64,000 nucleotides of DNA from Aurifilum marmelostoma (taxonomy: Eukaryota; Ascomycota; Sordariomycetes; Diaporthales; Cryphonectriaceae). Of the stretch, positions 35,373 to 47,261 are shown one piece after another. Position 1 is the stretch's first letter, and each line of letters begins with the position of its first letter. The stretch lies in NCBI GenBank assembly GCA_027559495.1, contig JAMXSV010000026.1, forward strand, positions 62,001-126,000. Direction: 5' to 3'. The translations under genes and the position numbers were made by a program. Below the pieces are notes generated by a model. That model ran no database searches. It was not told the DNA's origin and saw nothing but the letters and a program-made list of their open reading frames with translations.

Positions 35373-37011
35373 ATGGCAAACAGATCGAACCATGGCATAG
35401 AGACAACGAGTGCTACGCAAGTTCGGAATCAAGTAAGCACCTATTGTCACATACCGACATGGCATCTCGGGGCATCTAACCAACTATTACGTGTGTAGCG
35501 AGACATACCAACTGGCTATGTATTTACTAGACCAATACCGTGGCACCTCTCTCTCTTGTCGCTATGCAATCCCGTCACATCTCGCGACGGCAGAGTCGCG
35601 GACCCGACTAGAACAGGCAGTCAGAGTCGCTGTTGTGGACACCATCATGCGACATCCGATGCTGCAAGTCGGCATGATGGATGTCACTTCGAAGACTCCC
35701 TCGTGGATTCAGCTGCAGAGTCTCGACTTGACGCAACACATAAAATGGCTTTATATCGGAGAGCATGACGACTTTGAGCAAACGGTGCAGGAAACATTCC
35801 GCGCTCAGCTCGATGACCGTTTCCCAGACCTTTCCATAAGGCAGCCGGGCTGGAAGATTACCGTCATCCGGCAAGGGAATGCTCCTATCATAGAGGTCAT
35901 ACTCACTTGGAACCACCCCCAATTCGATGGTGCAGGTGCCAAAGTGTTTCATGAAGACTTTCTCAGCATGCTCAATGCTGACAACGGATCATACGAGCGG
36001 ACGGGCTTCGACGGCAATATCCTTAGACTACCCCAGCACCCCCCTCTGCTTCCAACCCCTATCGAGAGCTTAAAGAGTCTTCCAGTAGATCTCAGGTACC
36101 TCGCCAAAGTATTTTGGGAGGAAATTCGGCCCCGGTTTCTGAATCGGGATGTATCCCAAGCAGCCTGGTGCCCGATTCGGTCCACTCCGTACAAAACCCA
36201 GTTCCGGGCCTTTTTCATGGATAACGCATCTCTACTTGCGATCCTAGCCCTCTGCCGACAGAACAAGACTACCATCACCGGCCTGCTAAATGGATTAGCG
36301 CTTATTGCATTCTCATCGCACCTCGACAGCACGGCCGCCCCGGCCTTTCAAAGTTCTACCATAATGGACCACCGCCGGAATCTGCCTCCGCCCCCGGCAG
36401 ACGCTCCGTGGGTTCGGTCCGACAGAGCAGTGGGCAACTACGTGACTCAGGTGTTCCATAGACACGATACGGGGCTGGTGGCGCGTATTCGTTCCAAACT
36501 GCCGCCCGATTCCAGGGAGGGAATAGATCTGTCGGCCGACCTCCGACGCGAGCTCTGGGCCGTATCGGCACAGAGTCGGCTGGAGATAGTGCGCAAGCTG
36601 GAAGCCGGGCTGCGAAACGACCTGGTCGGGGTGTTCAAGTACGTCACAGATTGGCAGCAGACGATGAGGGACATGGCGAAAAAGACGCGCCAATTTGCGT
36701 GGCTGGTGACCAACATCGGTGTGCTGGACGGCAACACGTCGTTAACAAGACTGAGCAACACCACGACGCTGTCGCTGACCGGCGGCGACACCAAGACCGA
36801 TGACGGCCAGAGGTGGTCAATCAACCGAGCGCAATTTGGCCTCAGCGCCGAAATCCCTGCTGCCGCCATCGAGTTCTCCCCAGTCAGCGTCGCTGGCCGG
36901 GGGATGTGTGTCAGCGCCAACTGGCCGGACTGCGCCGTTGATACGACGCTAGGGGAGCGCATCATGGCCGATATAGAAAGGTGGCTGGCCCAACTTGCGA
37001 GCCAGTCATGA
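35373..37011 (+). CDS. Alcohol acetyltransferase-family acyltransferase (PF07247)
   Basis: Two exons (35373-35432 and 35503-37011; intron GTAAGC...GAG with a CTAAC branch site) give 522 residues. The family transfers acyl groups from CoA to alcohols through an HxxxDG-type site, here NHPQFDGAGA. The opening TYQLAMYLLDQYRG, a central MDHRRNLPPPPADAPW and a late GLSAEIPAAAIEFSP fit condensation-like acyltransferases. The exon 2 frame is open further upstream, but without ATG, so I use the upstream ATG (ACCATGG context) joined in phase. It looks intact and lies 214 bases before the PKS remnant on the same strand, so it may once have acylated the polyketide. That link is inference from position. 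Acceptor choice is uncertain by a few bases. Confidence 0.82.
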
Positions 37012-37106
37012 TGGGCTGCGCCTGTGACAAAGTACGGCTTGTACATATATGCACACCTGCAGAAATTGCCCAGAGAAGAATTGGGCTAAGGCTTGTTCAA
37101 ACCGTG

Positions 37107-37206
37107 CTCTTCCTAGCCCCCAAGTGTGATTGCATTTGCCAATATTACATATTTTATCCCGGCTCTTCCTGGCCCCCAAATGTGATTGCGGTCGCAATTT
37201 ACATAA
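37107..37206. repeat. Imperfect ~45-bp direct repeat between acyltransferase and PKS remnant
   Basis: GCTCTTCCT(A/G)GCCCCCAA(G/A)TGTGATTGC is followed by a GCAAT-type tail in both units, starting near 37109 and 37162 (about 53 bases apart). Several mismatches are G/A or C/T. It lies just before the point where PKS homology starts. Confidence 0.6.
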
Positions 37207-37224
37207 ATGTGGATCAAATGACAT

Positions 37225-40200
37225 GTCTCGATCAAAGCGAATATTGGTCATCTGGAAGGAGGCAGCGGTTTGGCCAGCATTCTCAAAAGCGTTATGATAC
37301 TTGAGAAGGGAATCATCCCTCCGAACGCCTGATTCGAGAAACTGAACCCTAGAATCAATGCCAAGTTTTACCATTTGGAGGTACAAAATTCCTCCTTGAG
37401 CTCGTATGCTTCAAGCCCAGGCTGACGGGCTGTATAGGTGCCTACTTCTTGCATCCCTTGGCCAACCCAAGGCCTACGACGGATCTCGATCGATTCGGTC
37501 GGCTTTGGAGGAGCCAATAGCCACATCATCCTCGACGATGCCTTCCATACCATTGAGGCGCTTGGGCTCGTGGTCAATCATCGCACCTTAACCTCCTTCG
37601 GCCTACTCACCAATGCGCCCGAAAAGCTGGCCAATGGGACCAATGGGATAAACAGGGTGAACCATCCAACCAGCGAAACGAGCAAAGCGACCCCCAGATA
37701 CCAATTACTGACGTGGTCCGCTCGGGATGAAGCCGCACTGAAGCGAATGTTGCATCTGTATGATGGGTTTCTCAAAACACACATGCGTGGTGATGCAAAC
37801 TTCCTAGGAGATCTTTCCTATACGCTTTCTGCGCGTCGTACTCTCATGGCCTAGAGGTCCTTTTCGATCGTGGACGGACAGGGTGCGCTAGAGACCTTAG
37901 ACCTTCCTGCTACGAAATGCGAGCGTGCGGCACATGATACTGGAGTGGCCTTCATTTTCACCGGCCAAGGCGCGCAGTACGCCAACATGGGAATGGAGTT
38001 GATCCTAACAAGATAAAGGACGCCTGGATAGCCGAGACCGGGTGGCAGAATCCATCTACAGACCGCATCAAAGTCTTGGCACAGGCAAAGCTCAAGCACG
38101 CTGGCGCTGGTCTCGACTGCGAGGTGGCGGTCTTGTCGGAGACGGACAAACTTCTTTGCTATATCAAACGGCTAGAGATGTCGCCGGTCATGGCGCGTGA
38201 ACTTGGTACCGATAATAGAGGAAGGACATTGCTGCACCATATCGATTCGAGGCCACACATATCATTGCGTACCCTACAACAGCCCCGTTATAGCTTGTGT
38301 AATCCCGCGAGACAATCATCGGATAACGAAGATGCAATTGTCCACGACCGGGTCGAGCTGGAGGAGACCCTCGGGGCTGTAGCGCAGCAGATGATGGCCA
38401 GCCTTCGGGGCACCGACTGGGAAAAGGTGCCAGCCCATATGGAGAAATACGTTTCTTGGATAGGACATCAGCTTCGGGAAAAACCTAGCGAAGACATCCC
38501 TGAAGCGTGCCATCTCATCAGCAGATTACAAGACCTTGGCATGAGGCGACCATCGTGAAAGATGTTCACAGAAGTCGCACAGAGCCTTCTCTCCATTGTC
38601 TGCGGAGAAGCACATGAGCTCGAGTTGTCCCTTTCATCGGCCTTCTTCCAGGACTACATCGATGATGCGGTGGCTGCAGTCTGTAACTAGGATCTCGAGG
38701 CGTATCTTGAACTGTTAGCTCACCAGAAGCCTACTCAGAGATACCTCGAGGTCGGCGCCCGCAGAGGCATTCTCACAAGCTACGCACTGTCAGTCTTCCA
38801 GAGCATCGAGGCTCGTACAGGGGGAATAGCATTCTCCGAGTACGTATGTTCAGATGCGTCGACAGCCTCGGTCGATAACGCTCGGCAGCGATTTGCCGAG
38901 CACTAAAACCGTATGGACTTCGCGTGTCTCGACGTTAACCGAGACCCCATCAAGCAAGGGCTGCAGCCTGCCAGCTACGATGTGATCTTTGCAGTAGGTG
39001 TCCTACGAAAAGCTAAGGATACTAGTGCCATCCTTCAAAACCTTCGGCGACTTCTAGCCCCGGGTGGCCAGCTCGTGCTGCACGAGATCACCGCCCCTGA
39101 CAACTTCGAGATAGGCTTGGGTTCGGCGTCACTACCAACAAGGCGACTGCCACTGGGATCGAACGATGACGGCCCCCCAATGGGACGCAGTCCTAAAGGA
39201 CAATAGCTTCTCGGGGGTCGACCTAGTCATCAGGGACTACCAAAACGATGCTGCGCACTCCTCCAGCCTCATGGTGTCAAGCGAAGTGGCCCGGCCAAGC
39301 CTTCCACACGCAGGTACCAGGGTTCTGATAGTGATCGACGACGACGACGATGTTCAAAAGTCGCTTGCACAGAGTGTCCTTCAGAGCACAAGCTGGAATT
39401 CCCGAGTGCTCACTCTCAATGAAATGACAGACAAGAAGCTCGAGCCGGGCGACTATGTCATCTGTCTAGCTGAAGTCTACCGGCCATTCCTCCAGCCCAT
39501 GAGACAGGCGACGCTGAACACCGTTTGAAACTGGGTACAGCAGTCGACAAACCTGTTCTGGGTTACTGCATACGATGCGGAGAGCACCGCGCTTTCGTCA
39601 TCGTATCCCTACTCGGGGATCAAGGACGGGCTCCTCCGTACGCTACGCTCCGAGTTTGCTCTCAACCGCATCATCTCTCTCACTGTCGGTGACAGCATCC
39701 GCGACGTCGCCGCCTGTGCGGGATATGTATCGAGTGTCTTCGAGTCAGCCTTTGTGGGGCTTAGCGCTGATGTTGAGTATACAGGTCTCGAACGGTCAGA
39801 TCTTGACAGGAAGGCTGATAGAGGATAACGAAACCAACAAAGACCTCATGACATCTATAGTACCGGAAGCCTTTACTGAGCCCTGGCTGCCAGAGCCGCC
39901 GCTCACACTGGCTATTCAAAGTCGTGGACAGCTCGACACTCTGCAGTTTCGAGAAGACCTCGCCTACTACCATGAGCTAGGCCCAACAGACGTCGAGATC
40001 GAAGCCAAGGTCTGGGGTGTCGGCTTCCGTGACGTGTTTCTTGCCCTCGGCCGCTTGGATGAAAACGATTTTGGAGCGGACTGCGCGGGCGTAGTAACAA
40101 GGGTAGGAGACAAGGTTCAGTCGGTCAAGGTCGGGGACCGTGTCTGCATGCAGACAACCGACGGTATGAAAACCTATCCCAGAGCGCATGAATGGACTAC

Positions 40201-42191
40201 GGCCAAGATCGCAGACTCTGTTTCGTTCGAAGACGCTTGCGCGGTCATTATACCCGGCATGACCGCATTGCAGTCGTTGATTGAGGTTGCGCGCGTGCAG
40301 AGAGGCGAGAAAGTTCTGATTCATTCAGCATCGGGAGGCACGGGCCAGCTGGCCCTCCAGATTGCGCAGATGGTCGGCGCCGAGGTCTTCGCGACCGTGG
40401 GATATGACCACAAGAAGCAGCTCCTAATGGAGGAGTATGCCGTTCCTGCTGACCACATCTTCTATAGCAGAGACACTAGCTTTGCCCGGGGGGTTATGAG
40501 GACCACTGATGGCTATGGCGTCGATGTCGTTCTGAACTCTTTGGTTGGGGAATCCTTGCGTGCTTCTTGGGAGTGTATTGCCCCGTACGGAAGGATGATC
40601 GAGATTGGCAAGGCCGAGATAAATGCCAACGCATCGCTGCCGATGGCTAGCTTCGCCAAGAATTGCCTATTTGCAGGCGTTGACCTTCACCATATAGTAA
40701 AGGACGTAAACAAAAAGGAGCTCGCGCACAAGCTCCTGCAGAAGACGATGGATCTGGCCAGGGATGGAAGCATCCGGGCGCCGAGACCCCTTCACGTATA
40801 TGACGTGGACTCGGTGGAGGATGCTTTTCGCTATCTCGCGAGTGGGAAGAATACAGGTCGGATCGTGATCCGAGTCGACCCGTCAACAATTGTCCAGGTA
40901 TGAGATGAGCCCCCCGATGAAGGCAAAGGCTGGTAGGACGGCCACTGACACGACATCAGAAACAACTGATAAAGCGGAGAACTTGGAGGTTTGATGAGAA
41001 TGCTACATATCTCGTAGCAGGGGGCCTTGGCGGCATCGGCCGTTCGATACTCAGATGGATGGTCACGAGGGGGGGCGAGATACTTGCTCGTCCCATCGAG
41101 GTCCGGGGCTACCGCTGCCGCAGCGTCCGAGCTTGTGCGTGAGCTCTCTATCCAGGACATCGTCGTATCAACCCCGAAATGCGACGTATCCTCGAAAGCT
41201 TCCCTCTCGCACATGCTCCAAGAGTCTGCTACAACTCTCCCCCCGGTCCGAGGGTGCATCGTCGCGACTATGGCCCTGAACGTGAGTTACGAAACAAGTC
41301 GCAACTCTATCCATCAGTCTCGATTGCGGCTCTGACCACTAAGCGTGCCTTTAGGATTGCATGTTCGAGAATATGACCCAGACAAAATGGGAGGTGACTT
41401 TGGGCTCCAAAGTCGAGTCATCATGGAACCTTCACACACTACTTCCTGACCTCGATTTCTTCATAATGCTCTCCTCTATCTCGGGTGTGGTGGGAAACCC
41501 GGGCCAGAGTAACTACGCGGCAGGTTGCACCTTCCAGGACGCACTGGCGCGGCATCGCAGCCAGTGCGGTCAGAAAGCCATCTCCATCGACCTCGGCGTG
41601 ATGCGTAGCATCGGCATCGTCGCCGAGACCGAGCGGCTTCAGCAGCATTTCCAGACCTCCAAGGGGTTCATCCAGGTTGAAGAGGGCGAATTTCTATCTC
41701 TGCTCGATATTTGCTGCGATCCGTCATACTACCCGGAAGGCCACCGGTGTCAGATGATTATGGGCCTCGAGACCTCCGCCAATCTCCTCGCACGGTCACT
41801 CGAGCCGCCCGAAGTCCTACAGAGGCCATTTTTCGCCCGCTTCAGCCAGCTCCCGGGCCGATCCGGCAGCAGCAGCGACGGCACTACTGGCGGCGTGGAC
41901 GCAGCACAGCTCTTCCGCCAGGTCGAGTCAGCGGTCGAGCGTGCCCAAGTGGTTGTCGAGGCCCTCTCCAAGCGGCTGGCGCGGACGCTGTCGATCAAAA
42001 TCGAAGATGTCGACACGCACTAGGCGCTCCACGCGTACGGCGTCGACTCGCTCATCGCCGTCGAGCTCCGCAGCTGGCTGGGCAAAGAGTTCGCCGCCGA
42101 CGTGCCCGTCTTCGAGATTGTGAGCGGGAAGACAATTGAAGCTGTCGGGGAGCTTGTGGCCAAGACAAGTCGGATCGGAAAGAGAGCGTAG
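37225..42191 (+). pseudogene. Highly reducing type I polyketide synthase pseudogene (truncated)
   Basis: Remains of a KS-AT-DH-CMeT-ER-KR-ACP synthase. Homology starts late in the ketosynthase (IKANIGHLEGG at about 37231, then DSVGFGGANSHIILDDA). The acyltransferase begins FIFTGQGAQYANMGMEL (about 37950-38005) and is then lost. A big deletion removes the rest of AT and most of DH. Next come CMeT (about 38560-39140; LEVGARRGIL, GGQLVLHEIT), a structural region, ER (about 39870-40897; HSASGGTGQ), KR (from about 40990; VAGGLGGIGRS) and ACP (GVDSL, Ser at 42048). Introns 37381-37437, 40898-40959 and 41282-41354 keep good borders. Clear stops: 37852 (family Trp), 38688, 38904, 39526 and 42021, plus frame breaks near 38560 and 39150. 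The product is unknown. Confidence 0.92.
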
Positions 42192-42834
42192 GGACGCTGG
42201 GTAGCCCGGATAAGTAGGTTCGACTGGCAGGGCTACACCGTTTCTGCATCTTGTTCTTGATAATAACTAAGGGTTGTCAATCAGTGTACAGTGCTTTGGA
42301 CCTCGAATGTGAATTTCGGTGAGGGTTTCCGAAAGTTATATCAGTTTTGCTTGTTCGCAAGGACTTGAATCACCTTTCCGCCGGTGTAGCTCTTCCCCGT
42401 CCTAGGAGGCCCCCGGATCAGAGCAAGACTGCGGGGCGGTAGGACCTATGTCAGAACACACTACGGATCTGCAATACCATCAGACCACGACCCCGAGCTC
42501 TATGCCCGAATCGAAGAATAGGCACTTTGTACTGTCTGACCATAACCAACCGGCAAACTTTCTAATTAATACTATTTCTCCTATTCAAGTAGCTCCTCTC
42601 TTCGCAAAAAAATTATTATATAAAGTGAAAAAAACTACCAAGCATACTGTTATGAATTATTGCAACGAAAATACAGAATAGTCATAAAAAAAATAATAAA
42701 AAAAAAAACTATCTGTAGACACTTTGAGCCCGAATTTGCGTCGCTAACAAGCGTTCCTCGGCCTGCGATACGCTTTCGGCTTTCCCATCCCACTCAATTA
42801 GTGCTCATTCCACCGTTGTTGACCTTTCTTCCAC
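42192..42834. other. Intergenic, with A-rich tract
   Basis: Between the PKS ACP stop and the stop of the secreted-protein gene on the other strand. An A-rich low-complexity tract lies at about 42600-42712. No gene is recognised. Confidence 0.5.
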
Positions 42835-44409
42835 TTAAGGAGCATTGGCGAACTTCTTATGCAATGCCTGGACGGACTCGTCTGCATCGCTCATGAATTT
42901 CTCAATTTCCGAGGTAGCAGGAGATTGGAACAGATCCCTGAACTCGAACAAAGGCACTGCGCGCTGTGTCTTGTACATATTTTCCACCTTTGTTCCAAGT
43001 CCTCCAATAGATCTATCAAGGGTCGCGTCAAATTCCGAAAGCGCATCTCGGTCGCCACTCCCAGCGCCAATGCCCTGGATCCTACAAAGCGTGTCAGCTC
43101 ATATATTTTGGAGATATATCATGCTCATGCATTGAGGAACCAAGGAAGGATCTGGGTGTTCTGGGATTGGAGTGCTTGAGGTCCATGGCATTATTTGGTG
43201 CTTGGGAGTCAGCTGTTACCGTACCATTCCTTAACGTTGACTGACCGAACGGAGTTCTTGAAAGTCAACTTGGCGAATTCGCCGTTAGGAACCGGCTTTT
43301 TTACAGTGCCGGTGCAGTAGGTCTTATCCAGCCTACACAAGCTGTCAGTCTAGCAAGCACAATAAGATCACACAACTCACGTAGTGGTTGTGCCCCCATT
43401 ACTCTTTGCTGATTGATAGCAAGCAAGAACATTGAAGAGGTCATAGAGGTCGCCTGATAACTTGGGTTCAACCTGCTTAAACATCGTGTTGAACTCGGTC
43501 CGAGGCATGAAGGTCGTCATAAGCTTCACACTCTCTCCCTGCTGCAGGATGTAGTCATTTCCAACTCCTTTCGCATAAGATAGTACCAAGGAGCAGAAGC
43601 CGAGCACGTCGTCGGTAACTTTATCCGATGCAATTCCATCTGGGCTGGCCTGGAAGAAGTCCTTGGTGACAACAACAAGATTGACGCGCCCTGGACTGTG
43701 GAGGGCACCTGTTCTCTTAGTTTCGAGGCCATCCAAGATATTACGGTCATTCGGGTCTTGCTGCTGTTCCTGCATGAGGCTGTAAACTCCTTCGAGTGGC
43801 ATTGGTGCAGTGACTTGGACATCCCATTGCACATCCTCTGCCTTTAGATCTTTTTTGGCGCCCTGGATTTTCCATGGATCGCAAACGCCGTTCCCAATTT
43901 TGATATCATTAGCGTCATCGCCAGCCCAAGGCGACCAGTCCTCCTGTTATTGCTAAGATTAGCGACGCAACCCCTAAGTATCCGGCTAGTCTTCGACTCA
44001 CGAAATCCTTCGCAGCTGCTGCACCCGCTTTGGCGGCATCCCCACTGCCGACCATGATTTCCTGGCCGTAGAATATATATTCCGCATGGAGTACCTCAGG
44101 GTCGGAAGTAGTATCTGCTGTCAGCGCCCATTGATTATTCTCGCTTTTATGGTTCCCAATGACTGCTCCCTTCAGCTGATCACTTTCCGCCGCCTGGCAG
44201 CCTTGGTGTAGGAGTGTGAACGTTGCAGTTTCGAACTCGGCTCCAATTCCAGCGGAGCCATCGAGAGTAGTTACATTTGGAGCATTGCCCATGTGATCCT
44301 CAACGGTCTCATTTTTCAAGGTAACGCCTCGCCTTTTCAGAGGTACAAATGCCGCTGAGGCAGTGGCGAGAATTGACAGACGAAGAAGAAGACCGTGCAT
44401 GGTAAACAT
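42835..44409 (-). CDS. Predicted secreted protein of unknown function
   Basis: Four exons on the minus strand: 44409-44002, 43943-43381, 43332-43246 and 43081-42835. Their sum is 1305 bases, giving 434 residues in one frame. The start MFTMHGLLLRLSILATASAA is a clear signal peptide (the second Met at 44400 is an alternative), followed by a dibasic LKRR that could be a Kex2-type processing site. The rest is acidic and soluble, with pieces such as FEDWSPWAGDDANDIKIG, DVQWDVQVTAPMPLEG and FDATLDRSIGGLGTKVENMY. I do not recognise the family. Introns are 58, 48 and 164 nt. The last is long and its donor (GTCAGT) is chosen because it alone keeps the frame; two smaller introns there are possible. The gene looks intact. 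Confidence 0.7.
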
Positions 44410-45194
44410 CCAGGCCGGATTTAGAAGAAAATAAGCTTGGAAAATAATAAGAAGGTTAAATAGAATATTTGAATGACTTGCTTATTTTGATTGTTGACTT
44501 GCCGGCTGGATACTCCAATTTATAAGTGATTGTAGTATTGGGGGCCGCAGCATCACGACGTAGTTTTCTGAAGCCACCAGCAAGGGTGTTTGACCTTCCA
44601 CGCAAACGGAGGTACGTGTAGGATCGCGGTCGCAAACGGATGCCTCACTGTCCACATATCGTCACCTCAGTAGAGGTAAGCCGCCCGTGTCTCATATCAT
44701 GGCTTCGGGGCTGAAAACCTTCAGGAGGCAACAGCCATCCTCCAACTAAGTATCTCAAGTCCGAGATCTTGTACACGCGCTTGAGCCTTTACTCCCCTTC
44801 TTTGAAATATCATTAACAGTCGCAGTAGGCTATTGCAGCCTATCGGCCGAGTAACACAGATGTCAAACGGCTATGGACGACAGGCGGCCGAAGATGGAAA
44901 AGGTGACCTTATACGCGGTGTCCGTTTGACATATGTACCTTCTGTCCTACTAGGCAACAGGTTAGGTAGACCGAAACTGTTAGGCCACCATCTCACCTCA
45001 TCTTGAATGACGTAACTAACGCCATGGGCATGCTACATTGAAGGATGGGCAGATGACATCGGCCCCCTACCTTCTATACTACTAGCTACCCCTAACCGAT
45101 AAAAGTTTTCCTTTGTCCTCTCATCTTAATCCCTCAAAACTTAGTTATCATCTATTCCGATCTACCTTCGAGGGCTGGATCGCTTAGCGATATC
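44410..45194. promoter_or_regulatory. Divergent intergenic region
   Basis: It separates the start codons of the secreted-protein gene (minus) and the F-box gene (plus). The octamer-like CGCAAACGGA occurs twice near 44600 and 44630. No other motif is strong enough to name. Confidence 0.35.
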
Positions 45195-46598
45195 ATGGCT
45201 GCTCAAACTCTTTCTACTTTGCCAACAGAAATTCTACACAAGATCATCGAATATGCTATACCAGAGGGCCTCGAGGGCCTAGCGATGAGCTGCAAGAAAA
45301 TACACGACATCTGCAATTCTTTTTTCGAACGCCACAACCAACTCTGCGCTATACTCCGGGACTTTGAGTACAACAGATACCCAGCCGACACTCGACTTTC
45401 ACCACGCAACCCAGCAGCCCTGGATCTGATTACACACATAGCCGACGAACCAGTCGTGGCGCGCTACATCAGACATGCAGACCTGACCTGCGATACCTGG
45501 CCTCCTCGTTCGAGGCCAGTTCAACTTCTGCCAGAAATCGATAGTGGGGGGCCTGTTGTCGCACTATTCGCCGACTCGCCTTACTTGAGACAAGCGGGTC
45601 TGGACTGGAAAGAATATTATGCTTTGATCCAGCAAGACTTGGAACAACGTTCCCGCTATTCACAGCATGCTGCTGTCTTTCTCCTAACATTACTGCCAAA
45701 TGTCCACACTCTGCAGCTCCCGCGCCTCTGGCAGACGTGCGAGAAAGCCGATCAGCTATTGGATACCGTCGTTCGCATCGCAGCCACGCATCAGGAACCC
45801 GGTTCCTTGAGCGCACCTAGTCTCGCCAAACTCACCAATTTCGAACCATACAGCTCGACGGGCATCGGACATGCGTTCAGCTTAGGCTTAGCAATTCCCT
45901 TTCTAGCTTTGCCGAAAGTGAAATTTTTTCACGGCCGCAGCTGCATCGCTGTAGGTGATCCTCTTATCAACACACCTTCTAGCGACCTACGCCAGGATTA
46001 TAGGGCAAGTCTCGAAAATGTTGTTTTTGAAAGCAGCTGCATTGATGAAGTGGCTATCGCCCATTTTCTCAGACACTCTCCACGTCTGAGGACGCTCGAG
46101 TATTCACATTGTGGGGGAAGGGGACGTCAGAACTGGGACATTTGCAAGTTCGCCACCGCGATTGAGCGCGAGGCAAGCAGTTCCCTCGAAGAGCTATCTA
46201 TCTCCATCTCCCAACCGGACGGATTGATACTCTCGGGCAGAGCGTCAATGAGAGGCTTTCAGCGTCTCCGCAAACTAGAGTTTCCTCTGGAGATTGCAAT
46301 GTGCAATATCGCTCAGGCTTCTTCGCAAAACCCTGTAGTAACTGAGGACCTCCAACTAGCAACTGAAGATCTGGTTGCTTCTTCAGTCTCTCGGCTTTCG
46401 TTACTATCAAACGGCACAGATCACTATGAGCAGGCTCTCAGGGTGATGTTTTCGAACTTCGCCGCCAGGAAGGACTTTTGGATCCCTGCTCTCGAAATAC
46501 TCTTCATTCCAATTCATGAGAGAGCTGATGACGCGTATAAGGAAGAACGTAACAGGATCAAAGCCGAAGCTGGAAAAGTGGGTGTAGAAGTACAATGA
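45195..46598 (+). CDS. F-box protein with leucine-rich region
   Basis: Intronless, 467 residues. The N-terminus LSTLPTEILHKIIEYAIPEG followed by LAMSCKKIHDICNSFFERHN is an F-box, which docks substrate receptors to Skp1 in SCF ubiquitin ligases. The rest has irregular leucine-rich stretches: LLPNVHTLQLPRLW, HFLRHSPRLRTLEYSHCGG, SLEELSISI and LRKLEFPLEIAM. The C-terminus HERADDAYKEERNRIKAEAG is shared by many fungal F-box proteins of unknown target. The ATG at 45195 directly precedes the F-box and is well placed. It appears intact, in contrast with several neighbours. Fungal genomes carry many such paralogues and the substrate cannot be guessed. Confidence 0.82.
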   Translation: MAAQTLSTLPTEILHKIIEYAIPEGLEGLAMSCKKIHDICNSFFERHNQLCAILRDFEYNRYPADTRLSPRNPAALDLITHIADEPVVARYIRHADLTCDTWPPRSRPVQLLPEIDSGGPVVALFADSPYLRQAGLDWKEYYALIQQDLEQRSRYSQHAAVFLLTLLPNVHTLQLPRLWQTCEKADQLLDTVVRIAATHQEPGSLSAPSLAKLTNFEPYSSTGIGHAFSLGLAIPFLALPKVKFFHGRSCIAVGDPLINTPSSDLRQDYRASLENVVFESSCIDEVAIAHFLRHSPRLRTLEYSHCGGRGRQNWDICKFATAIEREASSSLEELSISISQPDGLILSGRASMRGFQRLRKLEFPLEIAMCNIAQASSQNPVVTEDLQLATEDLVASSVSRLSLLSNGTDHYEQALRVMFSNFAARKDFWIPALEILFIPIHERADDAYKEERNRIKAEAGKVGVEVQ

Positions 46599-47261
46599 AG
46601 TTTGACTTGCGGAGATAGTTTAAAGCTGCGAGCGAATAAGATTTCCTAATACTAATAGATATATAATAAACAGATTTGAACTTCAAAATGAATTCCTCTT
46701 AGATTATACAATCAAGTAGCAACTAGTTATAGAGCACGCTAGCGATAAGTAAACTCGTTAGTATAAGAGGAGATGAAGTATAAGCAAAACTATTAATACT
46801 GCTTAAATTTTATACTAAGAGCTAGATTAATCAATATTAAGTAAGATATGCACTTTAGAAAAGGCTGCAGCTTACCTATAAATCTTATCTAAAATATTTC
46901 GAATATACCTTTAAACGTATCATTACTTTCTTAGCTCAAAATTTCTGCATTATCTAGATAATTTTAAGCTATAACTAAGCTTTAATTTAGCATATTTATA
47001 TAGAATATATAGTAAATAGGTTATAAAGGGATTAAATAGCACTAATGCTCTTATAAAGCTTTATTTAATAATCAATCCTAGTCTATTTTAAATAGCTCAT
47101 CCCAAGTTTGCTCCTGCTTTCGATTTAGGCTCCCCCACGTTATCCTCTCTTCTCCCAGTCTCCTCTCATGCCCAAGCACCCCAGCAACTTCAGTCTCTGC
47201 AAGCTTTGTCATTACTATTGTAGCTCGCCTAGGTCAGCATTTGTCCCATTATTACACTGAC
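46599..47261. other. Intergenic, TA-rich patch 46640-47080
   Basis: TA-rich sequence of the same character as the retroelement block, but I could not match it to any of the three elements. It may be a short, heavily mutated repeat remnant. The last 170 bases are CT-rich and of promoter type for the P450 pseudogene. Confidence 0.45.

Noticed and set aside
39575..40903. Stand-alone quinone oxidoreductase gene
   Set aside because: It aligns as the enoyl reductase domain between CMeT and KR of the PKS remnant and has no start of its own.
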